A stretch of DNA of 64,000 nt from Ptychodera flava (lineage: Eukaryota; Hemichordata; Enteropneusta; Ptychoderidae), in the NCBI RefSeq assembly GCF_041260155.1, contig NC_091930.1, forward strand, positions 3,557,907-3,621,906. The letters are read 5' to 3'. The position numbers and the translations under genes are program-made. This document shows positions 1 to 12,070 of the stretch, piece after piece. The notes below the pieces were generated by a model, which was not told the origin of the DNA, searched no databases, and was given only the letters and a program-made list of their open reading frames with translations. How positions within the stretch are numbered: position 1 is the stretch's first letter; every line of letters starts with the position of its first letter.

Positions 1-2936
1 GTGCAAAGACAACAATGCTCTGATACAAATTAGTTCCGTGCTATACAAATAGCTTGTCGTTAACTTGAGCTTCTGCTGGTAACTGCAAAAGAACATTCAT
101 TATTGAAATAACATTCAATTTTCCCTCTTTACCGTATCTTTATCTGAGTACAACTTGTGACAGCCATATCCTTCAACTTTAAAAAGTAGGATAAGTTGCT
201 AGAGTTATGAAAGCAAAATTCTGTCTTTTTTATAGCATACGCACACACCTCTGTATGTAAACGTCTTGTTTCCTATTTGTACTGCTATTGTCTGTTGAAT
301 CTGCCTATGCCCGGTATATTCAGGAGCTTGATCGGGTATCTACTGTCTATGAAGCATTTCCTTAACACAGAGAAATGCATCAACAAATAAAGTCATGGAA
401 ATAATAGAAACTTTCGCATTTGGTGAGTAACAATTTGCATCAAACCGGCAGAGTATCAGTATAGAACTGCATGATTTGAAGATTAGGCATTAAAGTAGTT
501 GTGCACTTTAATGAGAAAAATTTCAGAGTACCCGTTCACGGTTCACGGGTACATGAGTCCTCCTACCAGCTTACTGTTCAAAGTAAAAAAAAACAAACTG
601 TATGTTTGCCAGATATTCACAAGAATGGATTATTTAGAGATGTCGAAGACAAAGCCTAGAATTATTTGCGTTCACCAATTTATTTAAACCCCTGTGCCTT
701 ACATCGGAAATAAATTCAAACAAGCTGAAGCCTGTTGTTCATGAATGGAGTAACAGCTTATGGGAAGTATAACTGTGAGACATGAAGTATCTCAACATCC
801 GTTTGGAGAATAGTATTGAGAAATCGACGCAGGATGATTGCAAAAGCATAGTCGCCATGGGTAACACCAGTCGTTTCATTTCCTACAAAGAGAATAAAAT
901 GGGATAAATTTCTTTACTTTGTGAATATATAAAGAACTCATTCGGAGTCGGTCTTGTAACTGTACCACTATTTCAAACTGACTTAAAAGAAACAAACATG
1001 TCGATGTAAATTCGAATACGTGCAATTATACCTTCCAGAAAACATTGGTTTTTACTCCATCAGGATGACACAATCCTATTTCCAGTTTTATCAATGGCCA
1101 GTAAATAAATATATAATGAAGTTTGGAAGTTTTATGAACATCCGCCTAACTAATGATAGATTATTATTTTAACATGAAGACACCTTTGCACGTGGATGTC
1201 ATACACGGTGTCAGTGGTGGTTTTCGTGTCGGAACGCCACCTACATTGCATAAGTAATTTGAACACGTGACTGCCTACCCTGAAAGCTTCAGTAAGGTAC
1301 CCATGTTTGATCCAGTAGCTTGTGCAATAGAACAAATTTAAAAAAAATCTGTGGAAATACTCGAGCCTTGCCAGCGTTCGATTTCAAACTCAATCAAGCA
1401 GCTGAGAGCATAGAACAAGCGGCTCTGCGACATCTATGAATGCACAATGGATTTAATAGCCATACCAGTTAGTTTATCTCCAAGGATTATAAATGTCCTC
1501 AGTCGTCAAATATGCCGAATAAGGGAAAACGTGAAGTGACTTCTCTGTAATCTGTATAGCGTCGTAACTCGTTCGCGATTTTGTTGCTGTACGAGTTTCT
1601 GTCATGGGAAATTGTTGGTATTGTTACTCGGTCGCTTCATTAATAAAATGTCTGTCGATATTAGAAACAGCTGACAGATCGGCCGCAGCTGTGCCCTCTA
1701 CAACTCCAGCTTGTATAAGATTTGGATTTTAAGTATCTTCGATAACGAATCGATTATCCAACTTAATAAAAGTATGGCTGTAGTTTCAGTCATATCGCTG
1801 CTGCATGCAGGTGTGGGATTTCCACCTACGCGTAGGCATCACGCCATGTACGAACTAAACCAGTGAATCCCATGACTGTGCCTGGAACAGTCTAAACCTT
1901 TATTTGGTCGATGTCATTACGGTTTTCATTAAGAATATATGGTATAATTAATCAGGGACCGTCCTGGCGTCACGGTACTTATATGAGGGCAAGTACAAGT
2001 TGCTGTTGAATAATTCTGTCAGTTTATGGTGAATGTAATGGGAACCAACAGGAAATATTTAATCTCGATATTTTAATTTTATCGCCTGAATGGACAATGT
2101 ATGCCATAAGACAGTCTTCTAATCAGTCTGTTCTTAGATATTTTGACTTTTGTACTGAAAAAAGACAATTTTCTCATCGCACGACTCAAAAAAGCTGACA
2201 GTTATGTGCATTGTCATACATTAACGTGTGCAAAGATTGATTCTGACGTCGGTCGCCCCGAGAAATCAAAGCAGATTTTTTTCTACAAACGAACAAAAAC
2301 ATCATTATATCTCAAATCATCAACTATTTAAATAATCTTGTTCCATATACATACTAAACATTATTTCACTCGACAAGCGCTGATTTTCCGTGTATGCATT
2401 CCGTGTCCACATCCACTTTCGTAATATTCCACAAAATTGTTTACGACAATAACAGAAATATTTCTGTACAAGTAAATACGCTAATTTAATCGATGTTTGT
2501 TTCCCTATAAGTATGTAACCTGAAAGGACAAAACGGCCATTGGAAAATTTGCCATGTGGTACTTGCGTTTCGCAGAAAAACATCAACATGAGCTTTCACG
2601 ATAAAACACATCACAATGTTTCTATAAGAGTAAGTCAGAATCATGTTATTAATATAAAACATTATTTGATATTATGCCAGTTCAGATATCATTAATTACT
2701 GTGTCCATGGTGAATCCAGTGATTTGCATAAGTCTACCGATATGAACAATCTTCCAATAACGTTCCATGGTTTGTGAACGAGCAATGAAGTGTCACATAT
2801 TAAAGCGTGCTTTACTACTAAATACGCCCGTACTGAAACGACAAAGGCATGACACATTTTTACGCTGAGTGGTGCATACATTCACGGTTTTTGTACTGTT
2901 CCGTTTAGCCGCGCTTTGTCGGCTATACGTGTGAAA
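1..2936. other. Non-genic spacer upstream of glycosyltransferase (unit A)
   Basis: Only short open frames occur here. Several are broken by small indels between the two units (for example one base pair near 1209), so they do not behave as genes. No transposon ends, RNA gene or clear promoter was seen. The matching stretch in unit B is 13282-16212. Confidence 0.6.
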
Positions 2937-4129
2937 ATGAAGAAAGAAGTTCTTGTTTTCGTTGCTGCAGTCTTTATCGTACTCGTATATATAGTGATAT
3001 TTGGAATGCAGAAAGGTTCCGTGACTCAAGCAAGGACTGTTGAAACGGTTCAAGACCAACTTGTCAAAAGTGGCAAGTATTTCAAAACCAATGTCGAAGA
3101 CAATGTTCGACAGAGAGTTGCAGGGGTTGAGGAGACAGGATTGAAGAAGTCATTTCAGGCTCCGAGGCAAACACTCAAGATGAGAAGTCCCCAGCTACTC
3201 GCCAGAGACTCCGGCTTGACGAGCATCGGTCTGAAAACGCATTCAAACAACGACAGATAACAGAACCTCAACTAAAAATTGGCGACCAAACAGTCAGCAC
3301 CGAGACGAATGTCATTTCCAGGATACTCTCCCTTTCTAAGAACATCGCGGAAACTTATGGTTTCGTCACTCTGCAATTCTTCAATCGTGGCTACCTCAAT
3401 ATCACTAAAAGTTGGGTGTGCAACGTAAAATGCATGGGGGTGTTACCGAAGATTCTGTTCATAGCTACCGATAAAGCTGCGCTAGATGGTCTCTCTAGAT
3501 TGAACCCCGAAGTACAAGTACTCCTCTTGCCGTTTGAAACACTTTTCAAGTTTAGCATACGCTTTGTGGCGTACTACCGCTTTATATTGCTACGGACATG
3601 GGTGATACTGTTACTACTGCAGAGCGACATTCCAGTCACTCTAATTGAATCCGATGCTGTATGGTTCGACGACGCACTGCCTATCATCAACAGCTACGCC
3701 AGCTATGATATAGTGTCGGCGCCCAACGGTGCCACAGAGAGGGGCATTTCGGGAGGATTCATATACCTCAGCAACACAGAGACAACTAAAACGCTCTGGT
3801 TGGACGTGTTTCGCCAGTTCGAAGACCGCGTGAACGCGTTGAACGACGAATCCCGGAAGATGGGTTACATTGTCTCCGAAATGAAGATCTTATCGAAAGA
3901 ACTGACGACTACTGATATAAGAGTCAAAACTCTACCAATTGAAAATTTTGTGTCCGGTTTGTGGTATAAAAAACCCCAATTGCGGGATATTACCAATCCT
4001 GTTGTTATCCAAGTGAATTACATTATTGGCGTCGATGAGAAAATTAAGCAAGCAAAGCGTTGGGGACATTGGTTTCTTACGGACGATGGTCAGTGCGAAG
4101 AAAATAATGCTATCATGAAATGCCAGTAA
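2937..4129 (+). pseudogene. Glycosyltransferase (PF03407-like nucleotide-diphospho-sugar transferase), copy A, frameshifted stem
   Basis: A single-exon type II membrane enzyme of the Golgi lumen kind. It has a short cytoplasmic N-terminus (MKKEV), a hydrophobic anchor at about residues 5-23, a charged stem and a catalytic domain. The ATG at 2937 is chosen because it directly precedes the anchor. The catalytic part shows an N-x-T sequon (NIT) and the acidic motif ESDAVWFDD, the place where this family usually has a DxD metal/nucleotide-binding motif. The C-terminus GHWFLTDDGQC..KCQ is intact and ends at 4129. In the stem, near 3127-3145, this copy has 15 bases where unit B has one (net +14), which shifts the frame: the N-terminal frame stops at 3260, while the catalytic frame stays open from about 3145 to 4129. 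The lesion could be real or could be rescued by unseen splicing. Substrate unknown. Confidence 0.75.
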
Positions 4130-4669
4130 TTAAACTAGAATGTTCGCATTTGACGTTTCCGCATATTCTCCTTTAGTAGCCGGGTGGTTTGATGGCCGAT
4201 GTTATTGGCTGGAGAATGGGGACCGAAGGGTACTACCTACTGAAATCTTGTCAGAAAGACACTAAATTATCATAAAAAGCAGAGGTGTTGCATGTTTTAA
4301 AACCCGTTCTCTGTGTTAACTAGTTTGAAATATCGTAAGCATGTTGTTGCAGTGTCACAGTTATTGTAGTCTGTGTAATGTATATTCGCAACACTCCTGC
4401 AGTCTGTCTGGTTGTGTCTGAAGACTAAAATTGTGCACGAAACTTTTTGCCAACTTATGCCCCCTCCTCATTCAAGGTCTTGAAAGTAGTGATTTTCAAG
4501 TAAGTGAATTGTGGAGTTGAGGGAAGGACTTTTTTACCGTCAATAATGAAAAGATTGTGGTATCAAGGATTATGCTGATGCCTATTTTAGTAAATTAGAG
4601 TGACACTGTAGAAGGTGAAATTATCAAATAATCGCAAGTATATAATTACTTCATTTAAGGAACATAATC

Positions 4670-4675
4670 AATAAA
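4670..4675 (+). promoter_or_regulatory. Candidate polyadenylation signal AATAAA for glycosyltransferase A
   Basis: AATAAA lies about 540 bp beyond the stop and is kept in unit B at 17930-17935. It is the first clear signal downstream on the plus strand. Confidence 0.35.
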
Positions 4676-4833
4676 ATAGCTAAAGTGTTGGGGTCAAAAT
4701 CACTATATTAATTCACCATTTCAAATTCATCTTGCATGAAGATTCCAATAGCATGCGCTGTCTCTTTATTGAAAATGTATCAAATGCAGAATAGTAAACT
4801 CCTCCTTCTCACAATAATTATTAGGCATTAATT

Positions 4834-4836
<3 letters not shown>

Positions 4837-4881
<45 letters not shown>
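4837..4881. repeat. (GA)n microsatellite, unit A
   Basis: Uninterrupted AG dinucleotide run of about 45 bp. The matching run in unit B is longer, about 63 bp. Confidence 0.95.
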
Positions 4882-4886
<5 letters not shown>

Positions 4887-4899
4887 CTACAAAAACATT

Positions 4900-6748
4900 C
4901 ACCTGACGAGCATATGACAACGGCTACACAGAGTCCATATGCTAATTTGGCGCACATGTTCCCGTCATCATCGAAAATCCTTAATTGGTATCTTTTCTCC
5001 ACGACTATATGAACATAATATACTTGCCGTTATTAAAACAAGTGGTTATTAATAAAAATCTGAAACTGTTACAGCGGAACTTTTGAAGCACCTGCTGATG
5101 CGTCTTTTGGACCATGAAAAATTCTAACTACACATCACATGGAACACTGAGCAGGTATGCGTCTGATGTACGTCAGCTTGTTTTCTCTAGTGCAGATTGT
5201 GATATTTTTAACGCGCAAGCATGAGTGACAGAGTGAGTTTAGGGAAGGCTACTGAAGTACTGCTACGTGTATTTCGTCGATGACGTGTAGGTATTTATGA
5301 AGTATCATAGATAGCAAGATATAAGTACGGGCCATCCTGGTACGTTATGACTCATTCGTGCATACACAAAAAGTGCAAAGAAGTTATTACTTTGCATACA
5401 ATTTTTATCGTCCAGTATGGTCTCGCGGTTTGGTTGAACACAATTATACCATATGTATCGTACACTTCGCATCTAGATACCTAAATTGTATAGCTTTATT
5501 AGACGATTGTCCGGTTCTATCGCCATTAGAAAGACTCTTGGAATTAAGCTCCGGACTGATATCGCACACTGTCGTTTTATACAGCTACTGACGTGGACGG
5601 TATTCATTTTAATGTAGAGCGATATCAGTATAAAAATAACAATACAGCGAGACAAAAATACCTTGTTGCATTTATTTTCACCACAAATTACTGAGATTAT
5701 GTCAACGAAATACAGGACGTGAGACAGTGCCAAATTTCCCAAGTAAAAAGCATGCATCTTCATCTTGATCCTTGAAAAAACTATTAAAATCCAAAGAAAC
5801 GTGTTTCATCTTGCTTCCTACAAAAAAAACGAGAAAATGAGATAATGTAATAAGTTTACTGACAAAGACTTGGCAATAAATGTTTGAAATAATGCTGGCA
5901 TTTTTACCTGATATTCATAAAATGGTACCAAAGTTTCCAAGAGATCTCAGATTATTGGCATTGCGAAAAATGTAGTGTTGCTTTCAGCGGATATTTTATG
6001 AAGCCGGAACTCGTAGACTTGGGTGTGCATCGCAAAGAAGATAAGTCTTGAAGTACGACACAAAATTAAATGCGTGGTACCCCAAGCCTCCTTGCAATGG
6101 TAGTATCAAGCAATAGAGCAATTGGTATGTGACCAGAGAGTGGTTCCATTGCAAAGTAGTCGGTATGGTGCACATGACCAGTATTTTATTGAAGCAATCG
6201 AAGTTACCTTCACTACAGTCATGCATGGTTATCATAGTTTTACACTAAACCATAGTCTCTTTTGATGTTTTACTTCTGGTACTTCGTCGCATATGTTGAG
6301 AAGTTCTGATACGTCACTGCACAAACGTTTTAGTAAGTTTTTTAATACAGGACATATTTCATTTCTTCCGCTTTAACGTGAGACAAAACTTTACAACCAC
6401 GTTCTTGATAGTCAAAGTTTGACCTTTCTCGTGAATGCGAACTCTTAAAATAGTGTTGCCGTACAGATACGTTTGTTTCACTGTTTATACAAGCATTTTG
6501 GCTTTTTGACAAGTCAAAGTATGTGATCAACGCGAGGACAAGATAGTAAGTAAAAGTTTTCCTTAACAAGAATTTAATGAATGTGATATAAAGGTATCTA
6601 TCCTTGTAATACCATGTCAGTTGTTTCCCAGCGTTTGGCTACGCAGCTACCATCACCATTCAACTTAAAAAGTAAGTTGGAAATTATATTGTAATTGTGA
6701 CTTTACCTTGGTAATATTGACCCAGCTGATTTACAAACCTTTAAAGAG

Positions 6749-6750
<2 letters not shown>
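4900..6750. other. Non-genic spacer between the convergent genes (unit A)
   Basis: No convincing exon. A minus-strand frame at 6342-6569 starts with a hydrophobic, signal-like stretch, but the equivalent in unit B has an extra base that breaks it. The missing terminal exon(s) of the minus-strand lectin should lie in this interval or just above it, up to 7580, but I could not identify them. Confidence 0.5.

Positions 6751-6846
<96 letters not shown>
6751..6846. repeat. (CA)n-(TA)n compound microsatellite, unit A
   Basis: A CA run (6751-6782) is followed by TA repeats (6785-6846). Unit B has only TA at the same place (20074-20148), so the CA block was gained or lost between units. Confidence 0.95.
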
Positions 6847-6847
<1 letters not shown>

Positions 6848-7140
6848 CGATGGTGTAAGAAATTCCTGTATGATATAAAGAGACGTCGACGGTTTTGTCA
6901 AATAACGCAATTGTCGTGCATTATTGAGTTGCCGCTCTTATTTACCCTGTACGATTGTCTTTAACTATTTCTTTTCCTTGGCGAGATTACAAATAGAGAG
7001 ACGACAGATGGTACAAAAATAACATTCTCAATATTTGATGCTGACTAAGAGTGGACTTCCCCTTCTGAAACAAATGAATCGTTCCTGTGTGCGATGTAAA
7101 ATGGGCACGACATCTTAAAGCACACGTTATGCTTTACATT

Positions 7141-7446
7141 AAGGTACGCTGCGACTCGAAAGTGACAGACTTAAACTTTTTCTCAAACTTTCCTCAAGGG
7201 ATATTCTAACAATTTTCTTTCAAAATCAAGAATAAAAATCAGTGAGCACCGATATTTACCGATATTTGAAATCCAAAATGGCCGCCATCCCTGTGCTAAC
7301 TCTATAATAGTGAAAAGTAAACATTTCTATTTTCAAAAACTATACGATTTTTACACAAAGTTTTAAAATGAACCCCCACAAGTGGTATATCAGAAGAGAA
7401 TCTTAAACGTTTGAGAGTCCTAGTATTAGTCCCCGAGGCACATTCT
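7141..7446 (+). mobile_element. MITE-like dispersed repeat, copy 1 (unit A)
   Basis: Begins with AAGGTACGCTGCGACTCGAA and ends with CCCCGAGGCACATTCT, imperfect inverted ends. The interior shares phrases with the elements at 10836 and 40724, such as 'gacttaaactttt', 'aaatccaaaatggccgcc' and 'ctaactctat'. This copy is internally deleted relative to its unit B counterpart. No coding capacity. The superfamily is not certain; the small size and inverted ends point to a non-autonomous DNA transposon. Confidence 0.6.
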
Positions 7447-7585
7447 AAAAAAAACACCGTATAATTTAATCGACCAATTTGACACACGCAGAAAGACGAT
7501 GTTTCAACATTTGTGTTCGACAGGTTCAAAACTATCTATTTTCCCATTTCCCTTTACTATGATCAAAACAGTATGTTTTACTTAC

Positions 7586-10123
7586 ACATGTACCAAAGAT
7601 CCAGATACTTGTCCGTACCGGGGCACGGGTCAGTGCCGAACTCAGCGGCATCGATCAAGATGTCACAGGTTTGCTTGCCCTCACACTTATCCCTCAAATG
7701 ATCTGACGCGTAGAAACTGCAGTCGGTGTCGGCGACTGAAGTGCCGCTGGAGACACACGTCACGATGTCTGTTCGACCGAACGTCCCGCCCTGTGTGAGG
7801 TCGATAGCTTTCCCGGCGCCACAATCAAGATGGAGAGTCTCTCCCTGACAGGGTATGGCACAAAACTCAAAAAGTCCAAACTGTTCTGGAATACCTGCAA
7901 GTAACATGTTATTTATGATAAATTTGCCGCAATATTTCGGAAAAAAATGGCTGTTGTTCAAAAAAGAAGAATGGTCACAAATACTGAACCGATCTTCGAT
8001 GTATTTGCTGCGTCAATCCGCCCTAAATAATGTTGAGAAAGTCAGTCTGTTTATAAATAGTTTTTTCATGGATGAAGTTGAACAGGTTCGGATAGAACAC
8101 GATTACCGACTGGCATATCTTGACGTTAACGGTTGAATATGATACAGACACAATTATGTTCAATAGACAGGAACAAGTTGATTTGAATTTTTTAAATTTG
8201 ATGGGTCTTATGCAGGAAGGGGTGGCGATTGTGTTAATGGTGTCTGTTGTCGCCAGTGCTGTGGTGCCAATAACTGCTGCTAATTATGGAAACGATGACG
8301 ATGATGATGATGATGATGATTGTTGTGTTGACGGTGGTGACGTTGAGACTATCTGGCCGACCTTTTTGATGTGGTATGTAAGGATTGCAGGTGCGGTGTC
8401 CGTATGGTAGCTTTGGCATTGACGATGGCGAGCAGAGAGAGGGACAGTTTTCCGGTATTGAGAATCACGAATGGCGGTCGTGAAAGATGAGTGTAAGGGG
8501 TTTTTAAATACAACAGTACACCAGAGACAATAGTGCCAGCATACAGCATGTGTAGACAAACTTCTCCATGTGTAAAAGTTAGCATTTATAGTTATGAAGG
8601 GATATCATTTCTCAAAAGCAGGTTGTTTTGTTCGAATGCGTTGAAATCATACATTAGCAGACACAATATCTGCCTGGTCTCTGCGATGTTTTGAAATGCG
8701 TTCGTTTACAAACCAGAGATCATATAATTTATGTGATGAACATCCCAACGTTGCATCGTCTAACTCGGTATTAATATCCAGTCTGGTATTGTGAGTTTGT
8801 ACGATGTGTCATTAGAATATAGTTGAAATGTAGAACAAACCTGTTCACATTTTATGATACACTTAGCTCATTATTTAAATTAATGACGTGCAGTGGAAGT
8901 ACGGTAACTCAGAACGTAAATAGTAAAATTATTTTTCTTCCATATTGTCATAATGCTTAAAACATCATTTACAATTGCTCAATAAGTAAACAGATATGCC
9001 GTTGGTATTTCCTAACCTGTTCGATTCTCAAATTGAACATGAAGTCCAAAGCTACTCACATCTGTAATCGAATTTTAGATACTTGTAGGTTCCCGGACAA
9101 GGGTCGCCGAACACTGAGTTGAAGGCGGATGCGTAACAGGTCCGTTTTCCCTGACACTGTTCCTGCAGTATAAAACGTGTGTGATCAGCTCTGCAGTCGG
9201 TGTCATCCGTCTGTGCGTGGGAGCAAGTCGTCTTGTCCTTACGACCGTACGTGCCGGTTGAAATCGAAATTATCTCACCCGCCGGACATTCCAAGTAAGC
9301 CTCGCCATTTTCGCAGACCACCTTTTCTATCATGTCATAGGCAGAAGCTGTAGTGAAAAATAAAGCGGTGAGCAAAATACAGAATATATAATTATTGTAA
9401 ATGAATTGCGAATGTCCAGGCGAACAAACATGATAACAACACACCTGAGAACGTTGAATGGTATACTGTTGTCAAAATTTCCGCGATAATGTCCCTAAAC
9501 TTAAGGTAGAATGTGCCTCGAGAACAGATATTGGACTCTCAAATATACCAAGTACTTTTCTGGTCTTTTAGAGCTTTTACCGTAATATATTTTCTGGAAA
9601 ATCCAAACATTTTAGTTAACACAGCCATGGTGGTTATTTCGATATTCAAATTTCAGTAAATGTTCGATATATTGTATCTCTAGTATCAAACACATTGCAA
9701 GATGACACATGATTTTCATTCTTGACTTGAGTGACAAAATGGTTGAAAGTTACATAACGAATGTTGAGCAAACATTTAGGTCTTTCGCTTTTGATGCTAA
9801 TACTAACACAACCTTTTGCATACCTCGACATATCTCAAAATAACGTTAAACCATCTATTTTTTACATCCATGGTTAAACTTAGACAAAAACTAGACATTC
9901 TTGCTCCTAATAAACTGTAATATACAGAATTGAATATAATATTGAGTGCAATATGCAATTTGTCTTATCTAATATGGTGTGACAATCACCCAGATTTGAA
10001 GTGTTTTTCAAAACATTTTTTGACTTATTTTTAACTGCACAAGGAAATGTTACGCCATATCTTACCATAGTTGCTCAAGTGCAGTGCACAAAGTAGAAAT
10101 AGCACAAATCGTGTACTCCCCAT
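7586..10123 (-). CDS. Secreted rhamnose-binding lectin with two SUEL domains, copy A (3' end not found)
   Basis: Three coding exons on the minus strand. Exon 1 is 10123-10066 (MGSTRFVLFLLCALHLSNY, a signal peptide, ending in a split codon before GTAAGA). Exon 2 is 9347-9060 (288 nt). Exon 3 is 7894-7586 (309 nt, donor GTAAGT). All junctions are phase 1, and the splices regenerate Ala and Cys codons. Each long exon is one galactose/rhamnose-binding lectin domain (PF02140, sea-urchin egg lectin type). Domain 1 has the YGR motif, DPCPGT and KYL; domain 2 has FGR in place of YGR, then DPCPGT and KYL. Proteins of this family bind L-rhamnose or galactose on microbes or egg coats. The last exon, which completes the final Cys codon, is not recognised. 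The unit B copy differs by three clustered residues in domain 1 only. Confidence 0.88.
8294..8320. repeat. (GAT)n microsatellite in lectin intron, unit A
   Basis: A trinucleotide run lying in the intron between the two SUEL exons. It creates poly-Asp or poly-Ser frames that are not genes. It is longer in unit B (21626-21662). Confidence 0.9.
9501..9826 (-). mobile_element. MITE-like dispersed repeat, reverse copy (unit A)
   Basis: Read on the minus strand, it matches the 10836-11132 element ('cgaaagacctaaatgtttgc', 'caaccattttg', 'aagaatgaaaatca'). Its plus-strand left end TTAAGGTAGAATGTGCCTCG is the family's terminal inverted repeat. It sits in the intron between the lectin's signal exon and first SUEL exon. 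Confidence 0.6.
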
Positions 10124-10143
10124 TTCAACGATGCAGTCTGAAT

Positions 10144-10561
10144 TCTGTTGAGAAAAAAAGAAACAAAAAACCCGGAAAACATTGGCGCAATTTCCATGAT
10201 GTTAGCGAATCTTAATATTTCATTTGGTGTTTATAATAAGAGTTCGTCGCCAAAGATATGTAGTCAGCAACAATCTTTGTCACAATATAAAGAAATCTTA
10301 ATAATATTACCCTCAGAAACCTGGAAACAAAATTCAAAAGCAATTAGGGAAATATATCCTTATATATATTTTATCTTACAAATACCAATGATTGAATGTT
10401 GTCACTTTAAGCTGATAAGCTATTAGCCTAACTTACCTTCTGTAAAATGTGATCTGTTCGAACAAGGGACTCGTAGCCACGGACAGCAGTTTACTTACTG
10501 ATGTGTCGTTGACAAAGACAGCATGTAACTTGTGGTATTGATTTCAGAGAACCTTTTTATG
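10144..10561 (-). promoter_or_regulatory. Lectin A promoter and 5' UTR intron
   Basis: On the minus strand a TATA-like CATAAAAAGG lies at 10561-10552. About 115 nt downstream is a donor, GAAG|GTAAGT, with the exon ending at 10437. A strong pyrimidine tract and CAACAG acceptor put the start of the ATG exon at 10144, 21 nt before the ATG. The gene therefore has a non-coding first exon of roughly 90 nt and a 292-nt UTR intron. The same signals are kept in unit B. Confidence 0.6.
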
Positions 10562-10835
10562 TTTCAGAGCCATGGTAAAAATAGAATTCTTTACTTATCC
10601 GTGTAGTTCTGAAAAAAAGAACTTTCATTAATGTAGAATAAGCAACGGCAGACCAGCAACTATTCTCAGACAACCTCGATGGGTTATTGATTGCAAACTT
10701 CTGTCACGTGGCAAAATGAGCATGAACACTTTGACTTTAAAGCATATAGCAGCGCCATTCAACGCAGATCAGATCAATGTTTTAGGAAGCGTTATTTCAA
10801 CAGACACACTGATATTATCTCATCATACACACTTC

Positions 10836-11132
10836 GGGTAGTATGCGCCTCGAAAGTAAAAGACTTAAACTTTTGCACAACTTTCCTGAATGAAACTGTC
10901 AACCGTTCTCTTACAAAATAAACAATAAAAATCGGGGATCAACGTGCAAAGTTTGGAACTAGCCAAGCAAATTACGCAACATTTTGCAAAATTTGAAATT
11001 CAAAATAGCCGCCATTCCTGTGTTAACTCTATTAGGGAAAATAAAAGTTTTGATTTGTGAAAAACTATGCGGGTGAAAGTTTCTCTTTCTCCAAGAGCTT
11101 TAAAATGATCCCCCGAGGCGCGTTCTGCCTTA
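10836..11132 (+). mobile_element. MITE-like dispersed repeat, copy 2 (unit A)
   Basis: The best-preserved member, about 297 bp. The 5' end GGTAGTATGCGCCTCGAAAG mirrors the 3' end CGAGGCGCGTTCTGCCTTAA. The interior has no open frame of note. It lies just upstream of the lectin promoter region. Confidence 0.65.
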
Positions 11133-12070
11133 AAGCGCATCTCTATTAGATATTCATGCATTATCCATGCCCCTAGTCAGGAGATGCTGCGTAAAAAAAC
11201 GATAGCAGTGAAATATCGCGTTACAAATTCCAACATATTTCACGGATAGTAATAATTACTTCTGTGGTTTTTCGAAATAGTGGACAGAAATTTTATGTGG
11301 AACAGCTTTTTGCTCGGTATCCATTCTTTTAATTGTGCGAGATGACAACGTCAGGTAAGATCAATACGCAGGGTCGTGACTATGCTTTCGAGGCCGTCTC
11401 TGAAACCCCATTGGAAGCAAAGAGTTTTAGCCCAAGTCGACAAAACAAAGCCTGCAATCTTGTTGATGTTTCGCAAGACATGTCCTTTACACCTAACAGA
11501 TAAGAAAACATTGAGATTGCTTCAATTTCAACGTCACTGCCTCTTATCTGTCTTTCTTGTCTTGCTTGAAATTACAGATATTAATAGCCAATGTTCACAC
11601 GATAAAGATGCGACCCCTTCGTTGGAATTCAGAGTGATCAGTCGAGTCTCTGAATTGTTCAGCGGGATGCTTTGCTCGTCAAAGCCAATTACCATATGAG
11701 TAGAATTGTTCAAATGAAAGGATATCCCTGGAAACGCCCACACCCTCTTTTTAATATATATGCAAATGTGCTTTTATTCAATTGTTGCATTTATGATCCA
11801 TTGGTATCATTGAATGTAGCCAGGTTGGAAAATTAAGAAAACCATACTTTGTGGCAAACGTCTGGCATTGATTCGAATGTTAAAGAAATTAATGTATACT
11901 TCTCAAAAAAGCAGCAGCAAAAAACAACAACAAACACCAACATCTCTTGAAACGAACTCTGTGTTTAAGATACAACAAATAATTTCCCTCAAACTGTAGC
12001 CTGTACTCTTCCAGTGTATTATCTCGACAGGGGTCAAAGGTGAACTATGCATACCATTCAAGGCCATAGC
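11133..12070. other. Non-genic spacer (unit A)
   Basis: Short frames only, and none shows domain-like composition on either strand. It ends with GGCCATAGC (12062-12070), the apparent target-site copy of the foldback element that follows. Confidence 0.6.

Noticed and set aside
4180-4240. tRNA-like or SINE head (A-box-like 'tagccgggtggtttgatgg')
   Set aside because: No B box, no cloverleaf and no poly-A or tailed copies elsewhere in the window apart from the duplicate unit.
4766-5002. Minus-strand frame with a long Ser-Leu repeat
   Set aside because: Encoded by the (GA)n microsatellite; no conserved frame outside it.
6342-6569. Minus-strand ORF with a signal-peptide-like start, possible small secreted protein
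   Set aside because: The unit B equivalent has an extra base that breaks the frame although flanks are near-identical; no splice or polyA support.
8120-8410. Plus-strand frame with a poly-aspartate run
   Set aside because: It is made by a (GAT)n microsatellite inside a lectin intron and its length varies between units; minus-strand poly-Ser and poly-Ile frames are the same artefact.
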